47,183 nt of DNA from positions 1-47,183 of the forward strand of contig CACHBY010000005.1 in the NCBI GenBank assembly GCA_902578175.1. The letters are read 5' to 3'. The notes beneath the pieces are model-generated. The model did not search any database, was not told the origin of the DNA, and saw only the letters and a list, made by a program, of their open reading frames with translations. The position numbers and the translations under genes were made by a program. This stretch comes from an uncultured Pelagibacteraceae bacterium. Lineage in GTDB: Bacteria > Pseudomonadota > Alphaproteobacteria > Pelagibacterales > Pelagibacteraceae. Positions 34,679 to 43,588 of the stretch are shown here, in pieces (positions within the stretch are counted from its first letter, which is position 1; every line of letters begins with the position of its first letter).

Positions 34679-36982
34679 ATGAGCAAAGAGAATTATATTA
34701 ATGATTTAAGACCACATGATAGTGCTTATAAGCATGTAAGTGGATACGCTGAATACACTGACGACATTAATGAACCAAAAAATACAATTTATGGTGCTAT
34801 TGGTTTAAGTAAAAAATCTCATGCAATAATCAAAAAAATAGACTTAAGTGATGTAAAAAAAAGTGAAGGGGTAATATCAATAGTTACTCAAAGTGATATA
34901 CCTGGAAGAAACGATGTAGGTCCTGTTTTTGATGGTGATCCGATATTTCCAGTTAAAAAAGTTGAGTTTTTTGGTCAACCATTGTTTGCTGTGGCTGCTA
35001 CAACTACTGAACTTGCAAGAAAAGCGGTATTAAAGGCCAAAATCACCTATAAAGATTTAAAACCAGTTATCACAATTAAAGATGCTTTAAATAAAAAACA
35101 GTTTTTGTTTAAGCCTAGAAAAATTAAAAAAGGAAACCCTTCTAAGAAAATAAAAAATTCAAAAAATAATTTGAAAGGGAATTTTACAACTGGAAGTCAA
35201 GAACACTTTTATTTAGAAGGTCAGGCAGCTTTTGTTATACCTAAGGAAGATGATAATTTTTTAGTTTACAGTTCAACACAACATCCTTCTGAGACACAAC
35301 AATTAATTGCAAAAATGTTTAATCAAAAAAGTAATTCAATAAATGTTGAAGTCAGAAGAATTGGAGGTGGATTTGGAGGTAAAGAGACAAATTTCATGAC
35401 TGCATGTATTTGTGCTTTGTTGTCAAAAAAAACAGGTCAGCCTGTAAAATTAAGACTAGATAGAGACGACGATATAATTTTGACTGGTAAAAGGCATGAA
35501 TTTTTATCTGAATACGAAGTTGGATTTAATGACGAAGGAATTATTGAAGGATTAAAAATTAACTTGTCATCAAATTGTGGAATGTCGCCTGATTTGTCAG
35601 CAGCAATAAATGAAAGAGCTCTACTTCATATAGACAATGCGTATTACATATCAGATATCGAGGTAACAAATAATTTATGTAAGACAAATATTCCAACTTC
35701 AACTGCATTTAGAGGCTTTGGTGGAAATCAAGGAATGATGGCTATAGAAAATATTATAGATAATATTTCAAGGTATTTAAAAATAGATCCTATTGAAGTT
35801 CGAAAGAAAAATTTTTATCAAAAAGATAAAAAAAATGTAACACACTATGGAATGACTATTGAAGATAATGTGATTAATGAAATATTTAAAAATTTAGAAA
35901 ATAAATCTAATTATAAGAAAAGATATTTAGATATAAAAAAATTTAACGAAAAAAATAAATTTAAAAAAAAGGGTATAGCTATTACACCATTAAAATTTGG
36001 GATTTCATTTACAACAATTCATTTAAATCAAGCTGGAGCTTTAGTTCATATTTATACAGATGGAAGTGTGTATTTGAACCATGGTGGTATAGAAATGGGT
36101 CAAGGAACTCACACAAAAATAGCTCAACTAGTGGCTAATTCTCTAGGATTACCATATAATTTAGTACATATTTCATCCACAAATACAGCAAAGGTTCCAA
36201 ATACCTCAGCTAGTGCCGCATCTTCAACCACAGACCTTAATGGTGCTGCAGCGTTAAACGCAGTGGCAAAAATTAAATTAAATTTAGAAAAATTTATTAA
36301 AAAAAAATATAAGATCTACAATCAAGAAGCAATTTATAAGGATCAATATATAATATTTGGAAACAGACAATTTGAATTTAAAACCATTATTCAAGAAGCA
36401 TATTTAAATAGAATTTCTCTTTCATCCTCAGGATTTTATTCAACACCAAAAATAAACTTTGATAAAAAAAAATTTAGAGGAAGACCATTTTATTACTTTT
36501 GTTATGGTGCAGCTGTTTCAGAAGTTACTATAGATACACTAACTGGTGAAAATATCCTAGAAAGAGTTGATATTTTGCATGATGCAGGAAAACCAATAAA
36601 TCCTGCACTTGAATTAGGTCAGATCGAAGGGGGCTTTGTTCAAGGACAAGGTTGGTTAACAATTGAAGAACTTAATTGGAAATCAAATGGTCAGATTACA
36701 ACTTTCTCTCCATCAACTTATAAAATACCTGCCGTCAGTGATATTCCAAAAGAATTTAATGTAGAAATTTTTAAAGAGGGAATAAATAAAGAAAAAGTTG
36801 TTAATAAAGCAAAGACAACAGGTGAACCTCCTCTAATGTTAGCCATGAGCGTCTTTTATGCAATTAAAGATGCAGTTGCTTCAGTTGGAAATTATCAGTT
36901 TACACCAGAACTTAATGCACCAGCAACACCTGAAAGAATTTTAATGAGTGTTAATAAAATTAAAAATAAAATAAAAAATTAA
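34679..36982 (+). CDS. xdhB: Xanthine dehydrogenase large subunit (molybdopterin domain)
   Basis: A 767-residue molybdenum subunit that oxidises hypoxanthine and xanthine to urate. Moco and substrate landmarks are GSQEHFYLEGQAAF, RIGGGFGGKE, TAFRGFGGNQGMMAIE (Arg about 345 at the substrate-binding position), EMGQGTHTKIAQ and TGEPPLMLAMSV (catalytic Glu about 716). Length fits XdhB rather than carbon monoxide or isoquinoline relatives. It needs sulfurated molybdopterin, consistent with the XdhC genes at 28569-29596. No molybdopterin synthesis genes are in the window. Confidence 0.95.
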   Translation: MSKENYINDLRPHDSAYKHVSGYAEYTDDINEPKNTIYGAIGLSKKSHAIIKKIDLSDVKKSEGVISIVTQSDIPGRNDVGPVFDGDPIFPVKKVEFFGQPLFAVAATTTELARKAVLKAKITYKDLKPVITIKDALNKKQFLFKPRKIKKGNPSKKIKNSKNNLKGNFTTGSQEHFYLEGQAAFVIPKEDDNFLVYSSTQHPSETQQLIAKMFNQKSNSINVEVRRIGGGFGGKETNFMTACICALLSKKTGQPVKLRLDRDDDIILTGKRHEFLSEYEVGFNDEGIIEGLKINLSSNCGMSPDLSAAINERALLHIDNAYYISDIEVTNNLCKTNIPTSTAFRGFGGNQGMMAIENIIDNISRYLKIDPIEVRKKNFYQKDKKNVTHYGMTIEDNVINEIFKNLENKSNYKKRYLDIKKFNEKNKFKKKGIAITPLKFGISFTTIHLNQAGALVHIYTDGSVYLNHGGIEMGQGTHTKIAQLVANSLGLPYNLVHISSTNTAKVPNTSASAASSTTDLNGAAALNAVAKIKLNLEKFIKKKYKIYNQEAIYKDQYIIFGNRQFEFKTIIQEAYLNRISLSSSGFYSTPKINFDKKKFRGRPFYYFCYGAAVSEVTIDTLTGENILERVDILHDAGKPINPALELGQIEGGFVQGQGWLTIEELNWKSNGQITTFSPSTYKIPAVSDIPKEFNVEIFKEGINKEKVVNKAKTTGEPPLMLAMSVFYAIKDAVASVGNYQFTPELNAPATPERILMSVNKIKNKIKN

Positions 36983-36983
36983 A

Positions 36984-37454
36984 ATGGAAAATGAAAAAAA
37001 ATTTATGGCAAAAGCCATTGAGCTATCAATTAAAAGTGCGAATACTATAGGTGGTCCGTTTGGAAGTGTTATAGTCAAGGATCAAAAGATTATTGCAGAG
37101 GGCTCTAACAAAGTTACTTCTACAAATGATCCAACCGCTCATGGAGAAATAGTAGCAATTCGAGAGGCCTGTAAAAATTTAAATACTTTTGATCTTTCTG
37201 GATGTGAGATTTATACATCATGTGAACCTTGCCCGATGTGTCTTTCAGCAATTTACTGGTCAAGATTAGATAAAGTATATTATGCAAACACTAGACAAGA
37301 CGCAAAAAATATAGATTTTGATGACTCTTTTATTTATACAGAAATTCCAAAAAAAATTGATGATAGGAAAATTAAAATGGTGCAAATGCTTAGAGAAGAA
37401 GCTTTAAAAGCATTTGAAATTTGGGATAATAAGGTAGATAAAATAAAATACTGA
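36984..37454 (+). CDS. guaD: Guanine deaminase (cytidine-deaminase fold)
   Basis: A 156-residue zinc deaminase with the same length and overall sequence pattern as Bacillus subtilis GuaD: NTIGGPFGSVIVKD (about 20-33), NDPTAHGEIVAIREA (His 53 zinc ligand, Glu 55 catalytic), TSCEPCPMCLSAIYW (Cys 83 and Cys 86) and FDDSFIYTEI near residues 113-122. It converts guanine to xanthine, feeding XdhAB. It follows xdhB by one base and overlaps the PuuD-like gene by one base (TGATG). Confidence 0.93.
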   Translation: MENEKKFMAKAIELSIKSANTIGGPFGSVIVKDQKIIAEGSNKVTSTNDPTAHGEIVAIREACKNLNTFDLSGCEIYTSCEPCPMCLSAIYWSRLDKVYYANTRQDAKNIDFDDSFIYTEIPKKIDDRKIKMVQMLREEALKAFEIWDNKVDKIKY

Positions 37455-38362
37455 TGGAATTCTTACCTTATACAATAAAATGGTTAGAGGTTATTCTAAG
37501 ATGGGGCCATGTAGTATTTGCAATATTATGGGTAGGTAACAGTTTTTTATTTAATTACTTAGACAATAATTTAAATAAAAACATAACAAGCAAAGATGTC
37601 GATGGAGAAGGATATCTGATGCATTCTGGTTTTTTTTATAAACTTACAAGGTTAAAAACTTCACCACCTCAGGATTATTTAAATAGATTGGTAATTTTTA
37701 AATGGCAAAGTTACCTAACTTTTGTAACAGGAATGTTGCTCTTAGTTGTAATTTATTATTATAATGCTGGTGTATTAATGGTTGATAAACGTGTCCTGTT
37801 AATGCCTCCTAGTTACGCCATTATTATCTCACTTTTATCATTAATTATTTTTTGGTTTATATATGATCTATTGTGTAAATCGAAATTGATTGAAAATAAT
37901 GTACTATTTATATCTACAGCAATCATTTTATTAGCAGCCGTTTCCTTTGGTTTAACAAAATTGTTTGGACCAAAATTCGCAATTTTAAGTGTAGGACTAA
38001 TTATAGGAACCAATATGTTTGGTAATGTTTTCACGGTAATTATACCCAATCAAATGAACATAATCAGTAGTAGTGAAAGAGGTGAAAAATTTGATATGAG
38101 TTTATCTCTAGCAGCTAAACAAAGATCAATTCATAATAATTATTCCACTTTTTTAGTATTGTTTATAATGCTTTCTGGACATTCTAGTTTCTTAGTTTAT
38201 CATCAATATAATTGGCTAATATTATGTGCATTAGCAGTTATCACTGGAGTAGCACGACATTATTTTAATTTAAGAGGAAGAAACATTCATAGGTTGTATA
38301 TTTTAATATCTTCAATAATTGCACTTATCGTTCTTGCAGTTTTAGTTTTATTATTTAAATAA
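37454..38362 (+). CDS. puuD: PuuD-type membrane urate hydroxylase, membrane domain only
   Basis: A 302-residue protein with about eight membrane segments matching the N-terminal domain of PuuD: ILRWGHVVFAILWVGNSF (about 14-31), LMHSGFFYKL (about 55-64), FKWQSYLTFVTGMLLLVV (about 77-94), GTNMFGNVFTVIIPNQ and RHYFNLRGRNIHRLY. PuuD oxidises urate to 5-hydroxyisourate and passes electrons to the respiratory chain through a C-terminal cytochrome c domain. That domain is missing here: the protein stops soon after its last membrane helix. A separate cytochrome c at 29647-29970 may replace it. No soluble urate oxidase (UOX or HpxO) is present, so this is the only urate-oxidising candidate. Confidence 0.88.
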   Translation: MEFLPYTIKWLEVILRWGHVVFAILWVGNSFLFNYLDNNLNKNITSKDVDGEGYLMHSGFFYKLTRLKTSPPQDYLNRLVIFKWQSYLTFVTGMLLLVVIYYYNAGVLMVDKRVLLMPPSYAIIISLLSLIIFWFIYDLLCKSKLIENNVLFISTAIILLAAVSFGLTKLFGPKFAILSVGLIIGTNMFGNVFTVIIPNQMNIISSSERGEKFDMSLSLAAKQRSIHNNYSTFLVLFIMLSGHSSFLVYHQYNWLILCALAVITGVARHYFNLRGRNIHRLYILISSIIALIVLAVLVLLFK

Positions 38363-38379
38363 ATAGATATTAAAAAATT

Positions 38380-38904
38380 ATGACAGAAAAAATGATTGTT
38401 AGTTGGGACGAGTACAACAAGACTGTTGAAAAGCTAGCAATTCAAATTGATGAAAGTGGATATAAACCAACAATACTCATTGGCATAATGCGTGGAGCAG
38501 CTCCAATGATAGATGTATTAAGTAGAATATTTAAATTAAAATGCGCATATCTTGCAGTTGAATCTTATAGTGGTAAAGGAGTAGAAGATGAGCAAGGTGA
38601 TATTGTTTTTTCTAGAGAAATGAGTTCTATAGCACCTAGCATGGGTGGTAAAATACTTTTATGTGATGATTTATCTGATACAGGAATAACTTTCAATAAA
38701 AGTATAGACTGGTTAAAAAAATATGAACCGATAAAAGATAAAATAGAGGATATTAAAACTGCTACGTTGTTTAAAAAAAAGAAATCAACATTTGAGCCAG
38801 ATTTTTGTGCAAAAAAACTTACTGGTAATCCTTGGATCGTACAGCCCTTCGAAATTTATGAAGAATTAAGAATTGATGAAATTAAAAAAAAACATCAAAT
38901 ATAA
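38380..38904 (+). CDS. Purine-type phosphoribosyltransferase (xanthine/hypoxanthine/guanine PRT-like)
   Basis: A 174-residue type I phosphoribosyltransferase. The PRPP-binding motif is ILLCDDLSDTGITF (about 92-105), preceded by LIGIMRGAAPMIDVLS (about 33-48), both typical of the Gpt/HGPRT group. It would convert an imported or internal purine base plus PRPP to a nucleotide. It sits 17 bases after puuD and ends the plus-strand purine operon, which places salvage beside degradation. The exact base is unknown; xanthine or guanine seems likely from the neighbours. Confidence 0.83.
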   Translation: MTEKMIVSWDEYNKTVEKLAIQIDESGYKPTILIGIMRGAAPMIDVLSRIFKLKCAYLAVESYSGKGVEDEQGDIVFSREMSSIAPSMGGKILLCDDLSDTGITFNKSIDWLKKYEPIKDKIEDIKTATLFKKKKSTFEPDFCAKKLTGNPWIVQPFEIYEELRIDEIKKKHQI

Positions 38905-38940
38905 AAAAGGCCAGTTAAAAAAACCGGCCTTTTAAATTTT
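38905..38940. terminator. Bidirectional intrinsic terminator between the PRT and BMP genes
   Basis: A 12-position stem with one mismatch (38905-38916 AAAAGGCCAGTT, 38922-38933 AACCGGCCTTTT) and an AAAAA loop. It begins right after the PRT stop and lies 22 bases after the convergent BMP gene's stop. The arms start with A-runs and end with T-runs, so it can work on both strands. Its GGCC core stands out in this AT-rich region. Confidence 0.85.
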
Positions 38941-38955
38941 TATAAGTTTAAAAGC

Positions 38956-40026
38956 TTACTTAGGTATATCTCCTTCGACACCTTTAACATAAGTCATCAT
39001 ACCTGCTAGCATACCATCATCTGCAGTTTTCCCTTCTGCAACCATTAAATTCCCTTTTTGGTCATAAATAGGTCCAGTGAAAGAATGAACTTTACCAGAT
39101 GCTAAATCTGCTTGAAGTTTTTTAACTTTTGCTTGTAGGTCACTAGGCATTTGAGAATCTAAACCAGAGATTACTACCATGCCGTCTCCTATACCGTGCC
39201 ATGTATCTTTTTGACTCCATGTACCATTTGCAACAGCTTTAACTCTATCGACATAATATGGTCCCCAGTTATTCTCAACTGAAGTTAATACAGCCTTTGG
39301 TGCAAACTTATCCATATCACTTGCTTGTCCAAAAGCATATACTCCTGCTTTTTCAGCCATTTGAACAATAGCAGTGCTATCTGTATGTTGAGCAATTATA
39401 TCAGCACCTTGATCAATTAAAGCTTTTGCTGCTTCTGCTTCTTTACCTGGATCGTACCAAGTGAAAGCCCAAACAATTTTAGTTTTAATATTTGGGTTAA
39501 CTTTTTGAGCTGCTAAAGTAAATGAATTGATACCTCTTATTACTTCAGGTATTGGAAAAGATGCAACATATCCAATCACATTAGATTTAGTCATAGTTCC
39601 GGCAATTGTTCCCAAAATAGTTCTACCTTCATAGAATCTAGCTGCGTAAGTAGCAACATTTGGATGCTCTCTTTTATATCCAGTAGCATGTTCAAATTTT
39701 ACATTTGGAAACTCTTTTGCAACTTTGTTAGTAGGATTCATATATCCAAAGCTAGTTGTAAAGATAATGTCATGACCGGAATTAGCTAATTGTCTAAGAA
39801 CCCTTTCAGCATCAGCACTTTCTGGAACACCTTCCACGTATGTTGTTTTAAATCCGGCAGCTTCAACAGCTTTTCTACCTACATCATGCTGATAAGTCCA
39901 TCCATGGTCACCAGTCGGACCAATATAAACAAATGCTGCTTTTACATCTTTTGCAACTGCAGCCACAGTTAGTGTAAATAATAAAACTAAAGAAGAGACG
40001 AAAGAACGAATTAAAAATTTATGCAT
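38956..40026 (-). CDS. BMP-family ABC transporter substrate-binding protein (nucleoside/purine type)
   Basis: A 356-residue secreted binding protein: a signal peptide of about 25 residues ends at AAVA before KDVKAAFVYIGPTGDHGWTYQHD, which is the BMP/Med-family opening. GRTILGTIAGTMTKSNVIGYVASFPIPE (around residues 133-160, read in two parts) and GADIIAQHTDSTAIVQ are further family sequences. BMP proteins bind nucleosides or purines in the periplasm. It is separated from its permease genes by 78 bases and has a good ribosome site (AAGGGG before the ATG), so it can be made in excess of the membrane parts. Its place in the purine island suggests a purine ligand. Confidence 0.9.
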   Translation of the reverse strand: MHKFLIRSFVSSLVLLFTLTVAAVAKDVKAAFVYIGPTGDHGWTYQHDVGRKAVEAAGFKTTYVEGVPESADAERVLRQLANSGHDIIFTTSFGYMNPTNKVAKEFPNVKFEHATGYKREHPNVATYAARFYEGRTILGTIAGTMTKSNVIGYVASFPIPEVIRGINSFTLAAQKVNPNIKTKIVWAFTWYDPGKEAEAAKALIDQGADIIAQHTDSTAIVQMAEKAGVYAFGQASDMDKFAPKAVLTSVENNWGPYYVDRVKAVANGTWSQKDTWHGIGDGMVVISGLDSQMPSDLQAKVKKLQADLASGKVHSFTGPIYDQKGNLMVAEGKTADDGMLAGMMTYVKGVEGDIPK

Positions 40027-40104
40027 AAATTTATTTCCCCTTTTGATTTTTTTAATTAATTAAACTTAAATTAAATTATCTAAAAAAAAATGATTATTTT
40101 AAAA

Positions 40105-41037
40105 TTAATTGTCTTTATGAAAAGATTTCCCCAAAGAACTAGGAGTGCTTAGTCTTATTTTTCTACTATCACGAGAAATTACAACTAAAACTATTATTGT
40201 TACTATGTAAGGTAGGGCTGTTAAAAATTGAACAGGAATTCTTACTCCGATTGCTTGCATATGAAATTGAATAATGGTCAATCCACCAAAAATCATCGCA
40301 CCGATTAAAATTTTAATAGGGTTCCATGTTGAAAAAACTACTAGAGCAAGTGCAATCCAGCCCCTACCACCTGTCATATTTTCAATCCACTGTGGAGTAT
40401 AAATCATTGACAAATACGCCCCTGCAAGTCCACACATTGCGCCTCCATAAAGTATACAAGCGTAACGAACCAACCTTACATTTATCCCTTGATTAGAGGC
40501 AGACTCAGGCGAGTCTCCTACAGCTCTAACAATTAATCCAATTTTTGTTTTTTTTAAAAAGTAGCTAGTTATGAAGGGTAGGGCAAAAGCAAAATAAAAA
40601 ACTATTGAATGACCAAATAATATTGGACTTAAAAGTGGTATTGTGTCTTTTAAACCTTCAAACAAAACAGGAAACTCTTTTCCAGGAATACCCACAAAGT
40701 TTTTTCCAATCATTGCAGAAATTCCTATTCCAAAAATAGTGAGAGCCAAACCAGTAGCGACATGATTTGTAATTAATGTTTGAGTAAGAAATGCAAAAAT
40801 TGTTGAAATTAAAACTCCAGCTAACATTGCACCAAAAACTGCTATAATTAAACTTCCAGTAACCGTCATTAGTGCGAAGCCTGAAATAGCTCCAATGATC
40901 ATCATTCCTTCAACACCAAGGTTTAGAACCCCAGATCTTTCAGTAATTAATTCACCACAAGACGCCAAAATCAAAGGAACTGCAGAAGCCATTATAGATG
41001 CAATTATTAGTCCAACAAAATTTATATCTACTATCAT
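40105..41037 (-). CDS. ABC transporter permease (BMP-associated, second permease)
   Basis: A 310-residue membrane protein of the branched-chain/ribose permease fold. The region LILASCGELITERSGVLNLGVEGMMIIGAISGF (about residues 22-54) is the conserved entry of this class, and VRAVGDSPESASNQGINV (about 171-188) is the loop that contacts the ATPase. It pairs with the permease at 41034-42098, whose gene overlaps by 4 bases, to form the channel of the BMP-type importer. Confidence 0.92.
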   Translation of the reverse strand: MIVDINFVGLIIASIMASAVPLILASCGELITERSGVLNLGVEGMMIIGAISGFALMTVTGSLIIAVFGAMLAGVLISTIFAFLTQTLITNHVATGLALTIFGIGISAMIGKNFVGIPGKEFPVLFEGLKDTIPLLSPILFGHSIVFYFAFALPFITSYFLKKTKIGLIVRAVGDSPESASNQGINVRLVRYACILYGGAMCGLAGAYLSMIYTPQWIENMTGGRGWIALALVVFSTWNPIKILIGAMIFGGLTIIQFHMQAIGVRIPVQFLTALPYIVTIIVLVVISRDSRKIRLSTPSSLGKSFHKDN

Positions 41038-42098
41038 TTTTTTGAATCTATAAATTTAAATTTGAAAAAGAGTAAATAGTCAGAAGCAAGAAGAAAAAAT
41101 AAAATCATCCCTTGAAAAACCTGACCTGTATATTTTGGTATTTGCATAAAGATTTGTGCCGTTTCAGCACCCAGATAAGTAATTGCAACAACTAGAGATG
41201 CAAAAATTATTCCCACAGGATGTAAGCGACCTAAAAATGCAACAATAATAGCAGTAAATCCATAATCTGGAGATACTTCTCTATGAAGCTGTCCAATGGG
41301 TCCAGTTATTTCTCCTACGCCTGCTAAACCTGCACAAGCTCCACTTATTAAAAATACCAGGATAATCATTTTTTTACCTTTGTAGCCAGCATATTTTGCT
41401 GTCTTTAAACTAAAACCTGAAACTTTCATTTGGAAACCCAAATATGTTTTATAAAAAACAAACCAACTTATAACCACTGCAGCTAATGCTAAAAATATTC
41501 CTGCGTGAATTCTTAGTCCTTCAAATAATAAAGGAAGTCTTGCAGAGTCACTGAACTGTCTAGTTTCAGGAAAATTAAATCCTTCTGGATTACTCCAAGG
41601 ACCGACAACAAGATAATCTAAAATTAATTTTGAAACATATACCAACATAAGACTTACTAATATCTCATTAGTATTGAAGTAAGTTTTTAATATTGCAGGT
41701 ATTGATGCATATATCATACCACCAATTGCACCAGCCAATATTACTATTGGTAGAATATAGAAACCTTCTTGATCATAAAATAATAATGCAACTCCTCCTG
41801 AAACTATAGCCCCAAAAGTTAATTGACCTTCTGCTCCAATATTCCAATTGTTACTTTTAAAACAAAAAGATAAACCAATCGCTATTAGACAAAGTGGTGT
41901 GGCTTTTAATAGTAATTCACTGAAACCATATTTATCTGCAATTGGAACTATGAAAAAAAATTTTAGTGCTTCAAATGGTTTAAAACCTAAAATATAAAAA
42001 ATTATACCTCCCGCTATCAATGTGAGAAAAATAGCTAGGACAGGTGTAAAGAAAAATATAGCTTTTGAAGGTTGATCTCTTTTTACAATTTTAATCAA
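41034..42098 (-). CDS. ABC transporter permease (BMP-associated, first permease)
   Basis: A 354-residue membrane protein with about ten hydrophobic segments. GLSFCFKSNNWNIGAEGQLTFGAI (about residues 75-98, read in parts) contains the NIGAEGQ motif of nucleoside ABC permeases, and MKVSGFSLKTAKYAGYKGKK (about 224-243) is the ATPase-contact loop. ILVSLMLVYV and PDYGFTAIIVAFLGRLHP are further matches. Start and stop each overlap the neighbours by 4 bases, in the order ATPase, permease, permease. Confidence 0.92.
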   Translation of the reverse strand: MIKIVKRDQPSKAIFFFTPVLAIFLTLIAGGIIFYILGFKPFEALKFFFIVPIADKYGFSELLLKATPLCLIAIGLSFCFKSNNWNIGAEGQLTFGAIVSGGVALLFYDQEGFYILPIVILAGAIGGMIYASIPAILKTYFNTNEILVSLMLVYVSKLILDYLVVGPWSNPEGFNFPETRQFSDSARLPLLFEGLRIHAGIFLALAAVVISWFVFYKTYLGFQMKVSGFSLKTAKYAGYKGKKMIILVFLISGACAGLAGVGEITGPIGQLHREVSPDYGFTAIIVAFLGRLHPVGIIFASLVVAITYLGAETAQIFMQIPKYTGQVFQGMILFFLLASDYLLFFKFKFIDSKK

Positions 42099-43585
42099 TT
42101 TCCTCCTCCCATAAGTATCCCAAGTTTCTCAGAGGTAACATCATCAGCATTCATTATTTTTGATAATTTTCCTCTATGGATTACTGAAATTTTGTCACTT
42201 AATTTTAACAACTCGTCAGTGTCTGTTGATATTAGTATTATTGATTTATTTTGTTCATTTATTTTAATTAATGTTTCATGAATATAATTTATAGCTCCAA
42301 CGTCCAAACCCCATGTAGGATTAAAACAAATCAATAAATCTGGAGATGTTATTAATTCTCTTCCAATAATTAATTTTTGTAAATTTCCTCCAGATAAAAA
42401 TTGGCTTTTTAAATCTATGTTGTCAGTATTTACATTAAAGTCTGAAATTATTTTTTTTGAATGCTCTTTAATTTTGCTTTCATTTATTAATCCATTATTA
42501 AAAAAATTTGAGGATTTAAAATTGTTTAGAGCTACATTTTCAAAAATTGCCATTTGTGGAATAGCAGCTTGTTCAAGCCTATCTTCTGGAGAAAAAGCCA
42601 TTAAATATTCTCTTCTTTCTTGAGGATTTAAATCCCCAATAAAATTTTTATTAAATTCTATGGAATTCTTATTTGATATAATTTCACCACTTAACACTTG
42701 AAATAATTCACTTTGGCCATTTCCTGATATGCCAGCGATTCCTAAACATTCCCCTCGATTTAGTGAAAAATTAATATCAACTAAGTTTGTTTCAAAAGGA
42801 TCTTCACTTGTAAAATTAAGATTTGTTATTTTAATTAATTGTTCTGACGAAGTATTTTCCTTTTTTTTCTTAATTATTTTTAAATCCTGACCTACCATTT
42901 TGTTAGCAAGAGATTCTATATTTTCATTATTGATTTGGCTTACAGATACCAATTTTCCTCTTCTCATCACAGCAACTTCATCACAAAGTTGCATAACTTC
43001 CTTTAGTTTATGGGTTATATAAATAATTAAAATTCCTTCCTCTGAAAATTTTTTTAATGATAAGAATAATTCACTGGTTTCTTGCTCAGTTAATACCGAT
43101 GTGGGTTCATCCATAATTAAAACTTTTGGGCTTCTAATAAGGCATCTTATTATTTCTACTTTTTGCTTTTGACCTGCTGATAAATTGAGAATAGGAACAT
43201 CAAGATCAATAAAAAAATTGTATTTTTTCATGATTGTATCTATTTTTTCTTTTAAATTTTCTCTTTGTTCATCTGAGTCTATTATTAAGTTTTCAAATAC
43301 AGACAAAGTTTCAAAAAGATTAAAATGCTGGAATACCATTCCAATATCATTTTTTTTTGCATCTGACGGTGAATTAAGTTTTAGAATATTTTTATTTAAA
43401 TAAATTTTACCTTCATCAGGAATGACTACACCTGAGAGAATTTTAACAAGTGTAGATTTTCCAGCACCATTTTCTCCAAGAAGAGCGTAAATTTTACCAC
43501 TATTAAACTCGAGTGAAACATCGTCGTTTGCAACACACCCAGGATATATTTTAGTTACATTTGAAATTTTAAGGTTTGTATTCAT
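42095..43585 (-). CDS. ABC transporter ATP-binding protein with two nucleotide-binding domains
   Basis: A 496-residue duplicated ATPase. The first domain is complete: Walker A GENGAGKST (about 37-45), signature LSAGQKQKVEI and Walker B VLIMDEPTSVL. The second has a degenerate Walker A (GISGNGQSELFQ), signature LSGGNLQKLIIGREL and a Walker B-like LLICFNPTWGLDVG. One active and one degenerate site is normal for sugar and nucleoside importers of this family. It powers the two permeases and is coupled to them by a 4-base overlap. The deaminase gene precedes it by 3 bases. Confidence 0.93.
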   Translation of the reverse strand: MNTNLKISNVTKIYPGCVANDDVSLEFNSGKIYALLGENGAGKSTLVKILSGVVIPDEGKIYLNKNILKLNSPSDAKKNDIGMVFQHFNLFETLSVFENLIIDSDEQRENLKEKIDTIMKKYNFFIDLDVPILNLSAGQKQKVEIIRCLIRSPKVLIMDEPTSVLTEQETSELFLSLKKFSEEGILIIYITHKLKEVMQLCDEVAVMRRGKLVSVSQINNENIESLANKMVGQDLKIIKKKKENTSSEQLIKITNLNFTSEDPFETNLVDINFSLNRGECLGIAGISGNGQSELFQVLSGEIISNKNSIEFNKNFIGDLNPQERREYLMAFSPEDRLEQAAIPQMAIFENVALNNFKSSNFFNNGLINESKIKEHSKKIISDFNVNTDNIDLKSQFLSGGNLQKLIIGRELITSPDLLICFNPTWGLDVGAINYIHETLIKINEQNKSIILISTDTDELLKLSDKISVIHRGKLSKIMNADDVTSEKLGILMGGGN

Positions 43586-43588
43586 TAA

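Noticed and set aside
37454..38362. PuuD-like gene as a truncated pseudogene
   Set aside because: All membrane segments and motifs of the PuuD membrane domain are intact, it is coupled to guaD and followed by another gene in the same operon, and a separate cytochrome c is available.
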